Source: Gp1-AA133 sp963850425 (GTDB lineage: Bacteria > Acidobacteriota > Terriglobia > Terriglobales > Acidobacteriaceae). Taken from it: a DNA stretch of 64,000 nt. Positions 56,188 through 64,000 of the stretch are shown piece after piece. The position numbers and the translations under genes are program-made. The notes under the pieces are model-generated. The model made no database searches, had not been told where the DNA came from, and was given only the letters and a program-made list of their open reading frames with translations. Each line of letters begins with the position of its first letter. Within the stretch, counting starts at the first letter, position 1. The stretch covers positions 1,253,797-1,317,796 of the forward strand of contig CAWKLF010000007.1 in NCBI GenBank assembly GCA_963850425.1, in the 5' to 3' direction.

Positions 56188-57680
56188 GGCAATGGAGCCC
56201 GATCGAGGACATAGTGAATGGCCTGATCCCCGTGCACCGTTTCGACTCCCAGGCTGCGGAAGCCCGCTCCCTCAAAGAGCCGGACCGATGGTTCATTCGA
56301 GAGCCGCACGAAGGCATTGATAGCCGTCACGCCGGAGGTCCGGAATAATTCTTCGGTGGCCAGGAACAAGAGTTTTCGTCCAAGGCCCTTACCGCGAAAT
56401 TCCGACCCCAGATTGATGGAAAGGATCGCGTTGGCGCCATCCATCTGATAGCGGACCATGCCGAGCGGGTCACCGTTTCGAGCTAACGCAGTGTAGAGGA
56501 TCGTCTGCGGATCTGTCAGTCGGGCGCGAAACCACTCCATGTGGCGATCCCAGGGGATGGGTTCGCGCGCAAACGAAACGGAGCGCGCGGCCGGGTCGTT
56601 GGCCCACTCCCAGAACGATCGGCAGTCGGACTCGACGGTGCGGCGCAAGGTGGGCTCTCCCCAGAGGAATGAGAGCACGCGCTCAGTGCCACGGCCGTCG
56701 ACGATTTCGCGGCCACGCTCGGACATCTGGGCGCGCTTGCTTTGTGAGCTGAGCAGGTCGCGCAAGGCGGATTGGGTGCGGGCGGCGGGACCTTTTCCGG
56801 CATAATCGAGGTTGACGGCTGCCCCCAGACGAGCCAACTCACTCGCAATTTTCTCCTGGTTGGGCGCAAGCACGCACAGGGCTGCGGGCAGGCCCATCAT
56901 GCACATTTCCCAACTGGTCGTGCCGGCTCCGGCAACGGCCAGGTCGGCCCAAACCATCAGGGCAGGCATGTCGGACACATCTTTCAAGAGGCGGATTGGG
57001 CGATGATCGGCCTGCGCGACGATTTGCTCCAATCCGGCAAGATGCGGGTTGCTGCCTCCGACCACTACGGTTAACTCCAGATCGGGCTCGGCGAGCAGGA
57101 TGTGGAGGAGTTTTTCGGTTACATTGTCGGGATCGCTGCCACCCATGGTGATGAGAACCCGGCGAGCGCGCGGGGCGATCTCGAAGGCACGGGTGCGCCA
57201 GAAGGCGAACTCGCGGCGCAACAAGATGTAGCGCGATCCTAAAAGCAAGCGTACGTGGGCCTCGCGCGGACGATACATGGCTTCGCTGGCGTGGAGATTC
57301 TGATTCAGGATCAGGTCGGCGGAATACGGAGAGGCTTCGCCGTTGTCATCGATGAGCAGGACTTTCATGCCCGCAGCGCGAAGGGCTTGCTGATAGGCCG
57401 AGTCGAACTGGTATCCGTCGACGATGATCCAATCGGCCTGTTCGTTGCGTGCGATCGCACAAGTGTGGTCGGCATCCTCGGCACTCCCCGGAGTTGCGCA
57501 CAAGCGTATGCCCTTGATGCGGCTGATGCGCAGGCGGGCTTCGAGGGAAGGCGTCGCCCCGGCCATCGCGAAGATGGTGTTGCCGCCCGCCTGCTGCCAG
57601 GCCTGCGCGAGCGCCAGGCAGCGCATGACGTGGCCCGTGCCAATGGCCACGCTGGCATCCGTGCGGAAGAGAAGGTTCAT
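56184..57680 (-). CDS. pseG: PseG hydrolase fused to a GNAT acetyltransferase (PseH-like)
   Basis: A 498-residue fusion. Residues 1 to about 345 are PseG, which hydrolyses UDP-2,4-diacetamido-trideoxy-altropyranose to free sugar: it starts LLFRTDASVAIGTGHVMRCLALA (with the catalytic His) and has VLITMGGSDPDNVTEKLL and AGAGTTSWEMCMMGLPAAL. Residues about 350-498 are a GNAT domain (FWEWANDPAARSVSFA, then LGSEFRGKGLGRKLLFLAT and FVRLSNEPSVRLFEGAGFRSLG), occupying the place of PseH, which N-acetylates the 4-amino sugar before PseG acts. The fusion therefore joins consecutive steps. It overlaps its neighbours by four bases on each side. Confidence 0.88.
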   Translation of the reverse strand: MNLLFRTDASVAIGTGHVMRCLALAQAWQQAGGNTIFAMAGATPSLEARLRISRIKGIRLCATPGSAEDADHTCAIARNEQADWIIVDGYQFDSAYQQALRAAGMKVLLIDDNGEASPYSADLILNQNLHASEAMYRPREAHVRLLLGSRYILLRREFAFWRTRAFEIAPRARRVLITMGGSDPDNVTEKLLHILLAEPDLELTVVVGGSNPHLAGLEQIVAQADHRPIRLLKDVSDMPALMVWADLAVAGAGTTSWEMCMMGLPAALCVLAPNQEKIASELARLGAAVNLDYAGKGPAARTQSALRDLLSSQSKRAQMSERGREIVDGRGTERVLSFLWGEPTLRRTVESDCRSFWEWANDPAARSVSFAREPIPWDRHMEWFRARLTDPQTILYTALARNGDPLGMVRYQMDGANAILSINLGSEFRGKGLGRKLLFLATEELFRTSGVTAINAFVRLSNEPSVRLFEGAGFRSLGVETVHGDQAIHYVLDRAPLP

Positions 57681-59725
57681 CGCACCCGGAAGACTGGCTT
57701 GCTCATTTCGCCTTCCAGAAAGCGTGCCGGATTCGAGTCCGCGAGCCAGCCGGCAAGGGTCTTCATGACTTCGGCGTAGGCCTCCAGCGTTTGATGGATC
57801 GCAGGGCCGTCGTGAGCTGCGCTGAGATTATGGGTAACCAGGAGCAGGATGCCGCGCTTCATGGCTTCCTGCTGAAAGAGGTTCTTGAGCAGAGGGCTGT
57901 CGCTGCCGTCGGCTTCGCGGAACTTGAGCAGCGACCACCGGGGATTGCCTGTCGCCATGAGTCTTGCGCCGAGTCCAGCTTCATTTGACATCGCATTGAA
58001 ACCATCCTGCAGGGTTCGGCCATGAGCTTCCATTCGCGCCAGAGCGTCGGTTGTTTCCAGGATGTCAAGGACCTTCATGGCGGCGGCCATGGAGGCGACT
58101 TCACCGGCGAAGGTAAAGCTGTAAAAGATGTCGTCGAAAACGCGCATGATGTCGGCGCGCCCGACCACGCACGCGATGGGAAAGCCGTTGCCCATCGCTT
58201 TGCCGAAGCAGGCCAGGTCGGGGGTCACGCCGAACAGTTTCTGTGCGCCGCCCAGTCCGAAGTGGAAGCCGGTGCAGATTTCGTCGAAGATCAAGACAGC
58301 GCCGTGCTTGCGCGCCAAGTCTTTCACGCCGGCGAGAAATCCGGGAGCAGGGTCGACGAAATTCGCCGGCTCCATGATAACGGCGGCGAATTCTCCGGGA
58401 TGTTCGGTGAGGATTCGCTCCAGACTGTTGAGATCGTTGTAGACGAATGGATGGGTGAGCGCGCGAACGGCGGGCGGCACGCCTGCATTGCGTGTGGTGC
58501 TGCCGATATACCAGTCCTGCCAGCCGTGGTATCCGCAGCAGGCCACGCGGTCGCGTCCGGTAAAAGCCCGCGCGGCGCGCACCGCGCCGGAGGTCGCGTC
58601 GGAGCCGTTCTTGCCGAAGCGCACCATCTCCGCGCAGGGAATCAGGCGGGTGAGCCGCTCGGCGAGCTGCACTTCGAGAGGGTGCGGCAAGGAGAAACTG
58701 TGGCCTTCGGCTAGTTGCGCCGCGGCGGCCGCATTCACTTCGTCGTGCGCGTAGCCGAGAATGTTGGGCAGCAATCCCTGCACGTAGTCGATGTATTCGT
58801 TGCCGTCGACGTCCCAGACGCGGCAGCCTTTGCCGCGCTCCAAAAAGATCGGGGCCACACCCTGCACGTACTGGGTGTATCCCTTGCTGAAAGTCTGCGC
58901 GGCGCCGGGAATGACTTTGCGGGCGCGATCAAACCAGGCCAGGGATTTCTGGATTGAGCGCCTGGGCGCAGCGCCGCCTTTTGCCTGCTGATAGAGGCTC
59001 CTGTAATAACCCTCGTTGGTAATGGTCTCTGCCTGGATGGTTGCCAATTCCGGCTTCTCCTTTAATAAGCGCAGCACATCGTGATACCCGAAACTGCCGT
59101 TGGCCGCGAATGAATGGTATACGCGGCGCACGAACTCTAGATCCGAAGGCCGGTCTACCGACCAGCGGTACTTGCCCATCGGCACCGGCGCATCGCTTTC
59201 GACGTTGGCTACGCGAAAGCCTCCAGCACGGAGATAAGGCGTCACGTGCTCCCGTTCGGATGGCTTGCGCGCCTCGCGCCAGGCGCGTTCCAATGCCGAG
59301 AACGAAAATACTTCGGTATCGAGGCCGTCCGGATACGTATAGCGCAACACGTTTGCTGCATAATCGCAATCGCCTTGCTCAAACCGCGACACCACCTTGT
59401 CGATGACCACGGGATCGATCAGCGGGCAATCTGCCGTGATCCGCACCACGGTGTTCGCGTTGTGTGCCCGCGCCGCCTGATAGAAACGGTCGAGCACATC
59501 CTGCTCGTCGCCACGAAAGCACGGGATGTTTTCCTGCCGGCAGAACTCCGCAATCGGATCGTCGGCAGCCTGGTCGGTAGTCGCCACTACGACCGAGTCG
59601 ACGCGGTGCGCCCCGCGCACCCTTGTCACCACGTGCCAGAGTAATGGACGCCCGGCAACATCAGCGATGGTTTTTCCGGGAAGCCGTGTCGAACCCATGC
59701 GCGCCTGCACGATGGCGACGATCAC
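57677..59725 (-). CDS. SpsF-type cytidylyltransferase fused to class III aminotransferase
   Basis: A 682-residue bifunctional protein. Residues 1-240 are an SpsF/NeuA-type cytidylyltransferase (IVAIVQARMGSTRLPGKTI, then VVRITADCPLIDPVV and GLDTEVFSFSALERAWREA), expected to activate the nonulosonate as its CMP derivative. Residues about 260-670 are a fold-type I, class III aminotransferase close to glutamate-1-semialdehyde aminotransferase: VWDVDGNEYIDYVQGLLPN, RFGKNGSDATSGAVRAARAF, LIFDEICTGFHFGLGG and the PLP Lys in DLACFGKAMGNGFPIACVVG. The frame is intact across the joint. It overlaps the oxidoreductase and PseG genes by four bases. The aminotransferase could install an amino group at a position generated by the neighbouring oxidoreductase. 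Confidence 0.85.
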   Translation of the reverse strand: MIVAIVQARMGSTRLPGKTIADVAGRPLLWHVVTRVRGAHRVDSVVVATTDQAADDPIAEFCRQENIPCFRGDEQDVLDRFYQAARAHNANTVVRITADCPLIDPVVIDKVVSRFEQGDCDYAANVLRYTYPDGLDTEVFSFSALERAWREARKPSEREHVTPYLRAGGFRVANVESDAPVPMGKYRWSVDRPSDLEFVRRVYHSFAANGSFGYHDVLRLLKEKPELATIQAETITNEGYYRSLYQQAKGGAAPRRSIQKSLAWFDRARKVIPGAAQTFSKGYTQYVQGVAPIFLERGKGCRVWDVDGNEYIDYVQGLLPNILGYAHDEVNAAAAAQLAEGHSFSLPHPLEVQLAERLTRLIPCAEMVRFGKNGSDATSGAVRAARAFTGRDRVACCGYHGWQDWYIGSTTRNAGVPPAVRALTHPFVYNDLNSLERILTEHPGEFAAVIMEPANFVDPAPGFLAGVKDLARKHGAVLIFDEICTGFHFGLGGAQKLFGVTPDLACFGKAMGNGFPIACVVGRADIMRVFDDIFYSFTFAGEVASMAAAMKVLDILETTDALARMEAHGRTLQDGFNAMSNEAGLGARLMATGNPRWSLLKFREADGSDSPLLKNLFQQEAMKRGILLLVTHNLSAAHDGPAIHQTLEAYAEVMKTLAGWLADSNPARFLEGEMSKPVFRVR

Positions 59726-60729
59726 GCCAACACTTCCCTCCCGATGGCGATGAGCCGGCCTTGGCGGGCCGATGCCTTGGCCGCGAACGCGATCTGCATG
59801 ACAGAAACCGCTTCTGAGATCGGCAGCACGGTCGGCGAGCCGCTGCGCACACTTTGCAGGAAATGCTTCAGCTCATCGACGTACATCTGGTTCAGTTCCC
59901 AACCAGGCGGATGCGGAAAGGCCGTCCATTGCTGGGTGGCGGCGTCGAAGCACCATACTTCGCGCCCGTTGAAATCCCAGGTGATGGTTCCCTGCTCGCC
60001 GATGATGCGGCAGCCTCGCTCATAACTGCGCTGCACGTAGTCCAGATGAATTTCTGAAATCGCGCCTCCCGCATGGCGACATACGAGGGAGGCAACGTCT
60101 TCGGTGCGAATCTCAAGCGAGCTGAGGTGGTCGGCCATGCAGAATACTTCCTGAACTTCGCCAAGGTACCAGCGGGCCAGGTCGATTTCGTGAATGCAAT
60201 CCAGAATGCAACCGCCGCCGGTTTCCTCATGGGCTGCATAGTTGTCGCGGTAGTCGCTGCCGGGGCGCCAGTCGGGAAGATAAGAGCCGGTCTGCACGCG
60301 CGCGGACAGAATGCGGCCGATGCGATTTTCGCGGAGCAACTGCTTTACTTGTGCCGGACCCGGATGAAACCGGAGATTGCAGGCGACCATCGACGGGATC
60401 CGCTTGCGCTCCACTAATTCGGCCAGTTCTGGTAATCCGGAAGCAACGTGCGATAGCGGCTTCTCAACAAAAAGAGGAATGCTTTTGCGTGCGACCGAGA
60501 GCGCCTGTTCAAGATGGAGATGTGTAGGCGTCGCAATGACTACGAAGTCAGGCGTCCAGGCGAGGCCGGCTTCGAGGTCGGCTACTGGACACACCGACAA
60601 CTCATCGGCAACCGCTTTGCGGCGTGCCGGGTCGGATTCGGCAATCGCGAGCTCCCCGAGGCCAAGGCTCTTGAGGTTTCGCAGATGCCTCTTGCCGATC
60701 GACCCGCCGCCGACGACCAGAACTTTCAT
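59722..60729 (-). CDS. Gfo/Idh/MocA-family oxidoreductase
   Basis: A 335-residue NAD(P)-dependent sugar dehydrogenase. The Rossmann fold opens as MKVLVVGGGSIGKRHLRNL, then FVVIATPTHLHLEQAL and the family motif VEKPLSHVA with the catalytic Lys. The C-terminal domain includes ETGGGCILDCIHEIDLARWYLG, where Asp and His sit at the active site. It would oxidise a sugar hydroxyl to a ketone. Adjacent aminotransferase and acetyltransferase activities would turn this into an acylamino group. It overlaps its neighbours by four bases. Confidence 0.85.
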   Translation of the reverse strand: MKVLVVGGGSIGKRHLRNLKSLGLGELAIAESDPARRKAVADELSVCPVADLEAGLAWTPDFVVIATPTHLHLEQALSVARKSIPLFVEKPLSHVASGLPELAELVERKRIPSMVACNLRFHPGPAQVKQLLRENRIGRILSARVQTGSYLPDWRPGSDYRDNYAAHEETGGGCILDCIHEIDLARWYLGEVQEVFCMADHLSSLEIRTEDVASLVCRHAGGAISEIHLDYVQRSYERGCRIIGEQGTITWDFNGREVWCFDAATQQWTAFPHPPGWELNQMYVDELKHFLQSVRSGSPTVLPISEAVSVMQIAFAAKASARQGRLIAIGREVLA

Positions 60730-61274
60730 TTCGATTTCCCGGTGCTTGCCGGTGCGTACTCTGAACGAAGCAATCCCATCCAGAGGCGGTCTTTGTATGT
60801 CCCGTCCTGGAATAACGCTTCACGCATTCTCCCTTCGACGCGGAAGCCGGCCTTCTCGTAGCAATGCACGGCGGCTTCGTGATCGGCAAATACTCCCAGG
60901 TCAATCCGCCGCAGGTTCAGCCGCTTGAACCCGTATTCAACTGCCAACCGGGTGGCTTCGACGCCGACCCCCTTGCCCCAGAATTTCGCGTCGCCGATCA
61001 GAATTCCGAATGTCGCCGAGCGATGAACCCAGCAGATGGGACCGAGCTTCACGTTACCAATGTGTTGATCGGATTTTGCATCCGCGATGGCGAAAATCAC
61101 CTGGTTCCTTGAGCCCGTCACTCCCTCATAAAAGTTTTCGAGATCGTGCACGGTGGTCGGAAAAATTCCCGACTCCATGTATCGCGTGACCTCGGGATCA
61201 TTTAACCAGCCCACATAGCGATCGTTCAGATCGGTGCGCTCCAGGGGACGCAGGTAGATTTGCGATCCCGACAT
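60726..61274 (-). CDS. GNAT-family N-acetyltransferase
   Basis: A 182-residue RimJ/RimL-type GNAT. It has QIYLRPLERTDLNDRYVGWLNDP at the N-terminus, FGILIGDAKFWGKGVGVEAT as the acetyl-CoA phosphate loop (GKGVG) and VFADHEAAVHCYEKAGFRVEG. Its N-terminus is PseH-like. With the PseG-fused GNAT the cluster has two such domains in the pathway, so this one may act on a second amino group. The ATG at 61274 starts the family core; the frame to 61358 overlaps the pseC stop. It overlaps the oxidoreductase by four bases. Confidence 0.8.
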   Translation of the reverse strand: MSGSQIYLRPLERTDLNDRYVGWLNDPEVTRYMESGIFPTTVHDLENFYEGVTGSRNQVIFAIADAKSDQHIGNVKLGPICWVHRSATFGILIGDAKFWGKGVGVEATRLAVEYGFKRLNLRRIDLGVFADHEAAVHCYEKAGFRVEGRMREALFQDGTYKDRLWMGLLRSEYAPASTGKSK

Positions 61275-61317
61275 GAAGGCATTCTTGTTTGGCAATCCGA
61301 GCCTCCTGACATGGAGA

Positions 61318-62529
61318 TTACTTGGCGTAGGCCGCGCTGATTTTTCCCACCGCCGCAATCACGTCCTCAACATCGTGCGCCGTCATGCCGTGAAACATGG
61401 GCAGGCTGATCAGGGCTTCGTAGGCAGCCTCCGCAACCGGGTAATCCCCCGGCCTGCAGCCCAGGTGATTGCGATAATACGGGTGCAGGTGCACAGGAAT
61501 GTAGTGCACGTTGACGCCGATGTTCTCGGCGCGCAGGGCCTTGAAAATCTGGCCGCGATCGGCGCTCAGTTTTCCCAGGTCGAGCCGGATCGGGTACAGG
61601 TGCCAGGCGGGATTCACCTCCGCTCGCACAGTGGGGACTACTACGCCGCGAGTCTCGCGAAAAGCCTTTGTATATTGAGCGGCAATTTCGCGGCGGCGGG
61701 CCAGGTTTGCCTCCAACTTTCCGAGTTGCGACAAACCGAGGGCGCAGGCGATGTCGGGCAGGCGGTAGTTGTAGCCGAGAGCGACCATTTCGTAGTGCCA
61801 CTGTCCGGAGGCGTGCCGCTCGCGGGCCTCGGTCGAAATTCCGTGATTGCGAAAGCGGCGCAGCAAATCCGCGAGGTCGGGGCGGTCGGTGGTCACCATG
61901 CCGCCTTCGGCCGTGGTGACATGCTTCACCGGATGGAAGCTGAAAACCGACATGTGCGCAATGCTGCCGGTGCGGCGGCCGCGGTATTCCGCGCCGAGCG
62001 CGTGGCAGGCATCTTCGATCACGATCAGCCCATGTTGAGCGGCTTGTTCGAGAATTTGGTCGAGATCGGCGGGGTGCCCGGCATAGGCGACGGGGAGAAC
62101 TGCACGGGTCTTGTTCGTGATTCGCTTGGCGAACTTTTCAGGATCCAGGTTAAGCGTGTCGGACAGACGTCGGCAAATACTGGGCGCGCGCCCTGGTAGA
62201 GGACGCAGTTCGCCGTGGCCGCGAAGGTCAGCGGGAGTGGTGATGCCTTCGTCGCCCGGCTTCAGTCCCGCAGCAAACGCCGCGCCGTGCAGCGCGGCCG
62301 TGCCCGAACTAAAGGCGACGGCATACTCTGCGCCCACGCGGGCTGCGAACGCTTCTTCAAACTCATTGACCTTAGGGCCAGTGGTCAGCCAGTCGGAGCG
62401 CAGCACATCGACCACCGACTGGATGTCGTCTTCGTCAATCGATTGATGCCCGTACGGCAGCAGCGTCTTGCGGACGGGAGTACCTCCGTCGATCGCCAGC
62501 GGCTCGCGGGTTGTCGAGGTCACGACCAT
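61318..62529 (-). CDS. pseC: PseC-type aminotransferase (DegT family), internal frame excursion
   Basis: A 403-residue DegT/DnrJ/EryC1 aminotransferase acting on UDP-2-acetamido-4-keto sugar. It has AFSSGTAALHGAAFAAGLKPGDEG near residue 75, IEDACHALGAEYRGRRTG and the PLP-Lys segment FSFHPVKHVTTAEGGM near residue 200. Between 62163 and 62235 the frame reads PADLRGHGELRPLPG, unlike the family. Removing one G near 62234 and adding one near 62160 gives LTFAATANCVLYQGARPVF and ADVCPDTLNLDP, the expected sequence. So a +1/-1 pair scrambles about 25 residues as sequenced. The enzyme should be active if the pair is a sequencing artefact. Confidence 0.85.
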   Translation of the reverse strand: MVVTSTTREPLAIDGGTPVRKTLLPYGHQSIDEDDIQSVVDVLRSDWLTTGPKVNEFEEAFAARVGAEYAVAFSSGTAALHGAAFAAGLKPGDEGITTPADLRGHGELRPLPGRAPSICRRLSDTLNLDPEKFAKRITNKTRAVLPVAYAGHPADLDQILEQAAQHGLIVIEDACHALGAEYRGRRTGSIAHMSVFSFHPVKHVTTAEGGMVTTDRPDLADLLRRFRNHGISTEARERHASGQWHYEMVALGYNYRLPDIACALGLSQLGKLEANLARRREIAAQYTKAFRETRGVVVPTVRAEVNPAWHLYPIRLDLGKLSADRGQIFKALRAENIGVNVHYIPVHLHPYYRNHLGCRPGDYPVAEAAYEALISLPMFHGMTAHDVEDVIAAVGKISAAYAK

Positions 62530-62700
62530 GGATTGAGCACTGCGAAAGATAGCGACATCAGCGGGCTTTCAGAACTTACGGGATAATCTCTGCGCCCTCT
62601 GCGACAAAGCTTTTAACCGCAAAGCCCGTGAAGAATTCGCAAAGATCGCAAAGTATGCACGTGAAGTCGCCGTATTCTCCAGCTTCGTAGCAAGCACCCC

Positions 62701-63697
62701 TCAGGCAGGGATCGCCGCTTTGTCAGGCGCGATCAATTCCTGCAGTTGTTCCCCACTCAGCCAATTTGCATTAGTTTCGCTGGCATAGCGGAAGCCGTCG
62801 GGCAGTGCGCGGGCATTTTCCCAGTTCGAGCCTTTCCACCACGGGTGCGAGGGTTGAATGATGTACATGCCGTCGACTTCGACCGTGTTGCGGGCTTCGT
62901 CTTCGGAGACCAGCACCTCGTGCAGTTTTTCGCCGGGCCGGATGCCGATGTTTTCGATCTCGCAGCCAGGCGCGATCGTTTCGGCCAGGTCCAGCATCTT
63001 CATGCTGGCGATCTTCGGAACGAAGATTTCGCCGCCATGCATTTCGTTCAGGCAGCGAATGACGAAGCGCACGCCCTGGTCGAGTGTGATCCAGAAACGC
63101 GTCATGCGCGGATCGGTAATGGTGATCTTGCCGCGTCTTGCGCTGCTCGAGAAACACGGGAATCACGCTGCCGCGGCTGCCGACAACGTTGCCGTAGCGG
63201 GCGCAGGCGAAGCGGGTGTCGCGCGTGCCGGCATAGGCGTTCGCCTGCACAAACATTTTCTCGGCGCACAGCTTGGTGGCGCCATAGAGATTGATCGGGA
63301 TTGACCGCCTTGTCGGTGCTCAGGGCAAGGATGCGGCGCACGCCCTGGTTGATGGCCGCATCGATCACGTTGCTTGCCGCCCATGATGTTGGTCTGGATC
63401 GCCTCGAACGGGTTGTATTCGCAGGCGGGAACCTGCTTCAGAGCCGCGGCATGAATGACCACTGTCACCCCGGACAAGCGCTCGCTCGAGCCGGGCCGGG
63501 TCGCGCACATCGCCGATGAAGTAGCGCAGGCTGGGATGGTCGAAGCCCGAGGCGCGCATGTCATGCTGCTTGAGTTCGTCGCGGCTGAAAATGACCAGGC
63601 GCTTCGGCTGATAGTCCCGCAGCATGATTTCCACAAACTTCTTGCCAAATGAGCCCGTTCCACCTGTGACCAGGACAACTTGTTCTGACCAATTCAT
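62701..63697 (-). pseudogene. pseB: PseB UDP-GlcNAc-inverting 4,6-dehydratase, four frame offsets
   Basis: The first enzyme of the pathway. The sequence begins NWSEQVVLVTGGTGSFGKKF, then YQPKRLVIFSRDELKQHDM, the ALKQVPACEYNPFEAIQTN region, LALSTDKAVNP and LYGATKLCAEKM (SDR Tyr and Lys), ACARYGNVVGSRGSVIPVF and FWITLDQGVRFVIRCL, ending in the PseB-type C-terminus. In four places one base is extra: near 63472, 63378, 63298 and 63138. Without them the frame is complete and about 331 residues long, the family length. Since the rest of the operon needs this step, an artefact is likelier than inactivation. The pathway starts here: no gene lies between it and the window end. Confidence 0.85.
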
Positions 63698-64000
63698 CCG
63701 ATGCGCCTCATTGTTAATGCGGGCCTTCGAACAGGACTTTCCGCGCTGGACCCGCTGGTAAGTATAGCGGAGAGACGGGCCGGGGGTGGATTTGAGAATG
63801 GGGACTGGCGAGTCCGTGATGAGAAATTCTGACAGGATCGTCGTTCCGCAATCCAACGCGGGGTCCCTCGACTTCGTTCGGCTGGCGCCTCACTTCGCTC
63901 GGGATGACAATGTGGTAGGGCTCGGAGGCGCGGCGTGCGGGGTCCCGGTCCGTGGATAACGGAATCCCCGCCCTGTTCGCCGTAAGGTCACTTTAGCCCT
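63698..64000. other. Upstream region of the Pse cluster and window end
   Basis: No gene is recognised beyond the pseB start. The region would hold the promoter of the 26-kb minus-strand cluster, but no clear promoter is evident. It contains the second 56-base dispersed repeat. Confidence 0.5.
63855..63910. repeat. 56-base dispersed repeat, copy 2
   Basis: Same orientation as 35663-35718 with two mismatches, starting AACGCGGGGTCCC and ending GGGATGACAA. The 18-base tandem array that follows copy 1 is absent here. It is non-coding. Confidence 0.92.

Noticed and set aside
54938..56214. Long plus-strand frames opposite the PseI gene
   Set aside because: They are antisense shadows of a high-G+C gene and have no family resemblance.

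Overview
The window looks like chromosomal DNA of an Acidobacteriota (Terriglobia/Koribacter-like) bacterium. The indicators are an orphan duplicated MacB-type permease of the ADOP family (named for Acidobacteria), a GWxTD-domain protein, Oar-like TonB receptors with carboxypeptidase-regulatory N-termini, a TIGR03118 protein, several secreted TPR proteins and G+C-rich DNA with many dispersed intergenic repeats. There is no rRNA, phage, integrase, transposase or CRISPR locus. One tRNA gene (Lys, CTT) is present.

Layout. 0.4-3.5 kb: a small glycan operon (CDP-glycerol glycerophosphotransferase-like, LicC-like nucleotidyltransferase, GT2 transferase). 3.7 kb: tRNA-Lys. 4-15.3 kb: envelope and housekeeping genes (PilZ, TPR, a heavily frameshifted TonB receptor, cupin, carboxypeptidase-regulatory barrel protein, GWxTD protein). 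15.6-22.9 kb: MacA-type adaptor and MacB-type ATPase without a permease, MOSC protein, response regulator, small stress-type proteins, TIGR03118 protein, penicillin-binding transpeptidase. 23.3-28.6 kb: two-component system, then a membrane redox module of NrfD/HybB-like protein, HybA-like ferredoxin and a membrane-anchored GcvH-like protein that lacks the lipoyl lysine. 28.9-37.4 kb: ADOP permease, PEGA protein, divergent CGNR regulator and EamA exporter, repeats, TPR lipoprotein. 37.6-63.7 kb: about twenty consecutive minus-strand genes for a surface polysaccharide.

The last region is the centre of interest. It contains a pseudaminic-acid-type nonulosonate pathway (PseB, PseC, PseG fused to an acetyltransferase, PseI). 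It also has a Gfo/Idh/MocA oxidoreductase, a separate acetyltransferase, and a fusion of an SpsF-type cytidylyltransferase with a class III aminotransferase. That extra oxidoreductase/aminotransferase/acetyltransferase set is what would be needed to replace one more hydroxyl by an acylamino group, so the product may be a modified nonulosonate. Downstream come a flippase, an O-antigen ligase/polymerase-like protein, four GT4 glycosyltransferases, two deacetylase-like proteins, a sulfatase-like hydrolase, a methyltransferase and a double GNAT protein. Most genes overlap by about 4 bases, so they are probably translationally coupled.

Caution on sequence quality. At least ten genes carry single-base frame offsets, nearly all apparent one-base insertions, and the shifted frames still encode well-conserved protein. 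The simplest reading is base-calling or assembly error rather than gene decay. Corrected extents are given where they could be worked out by eye.
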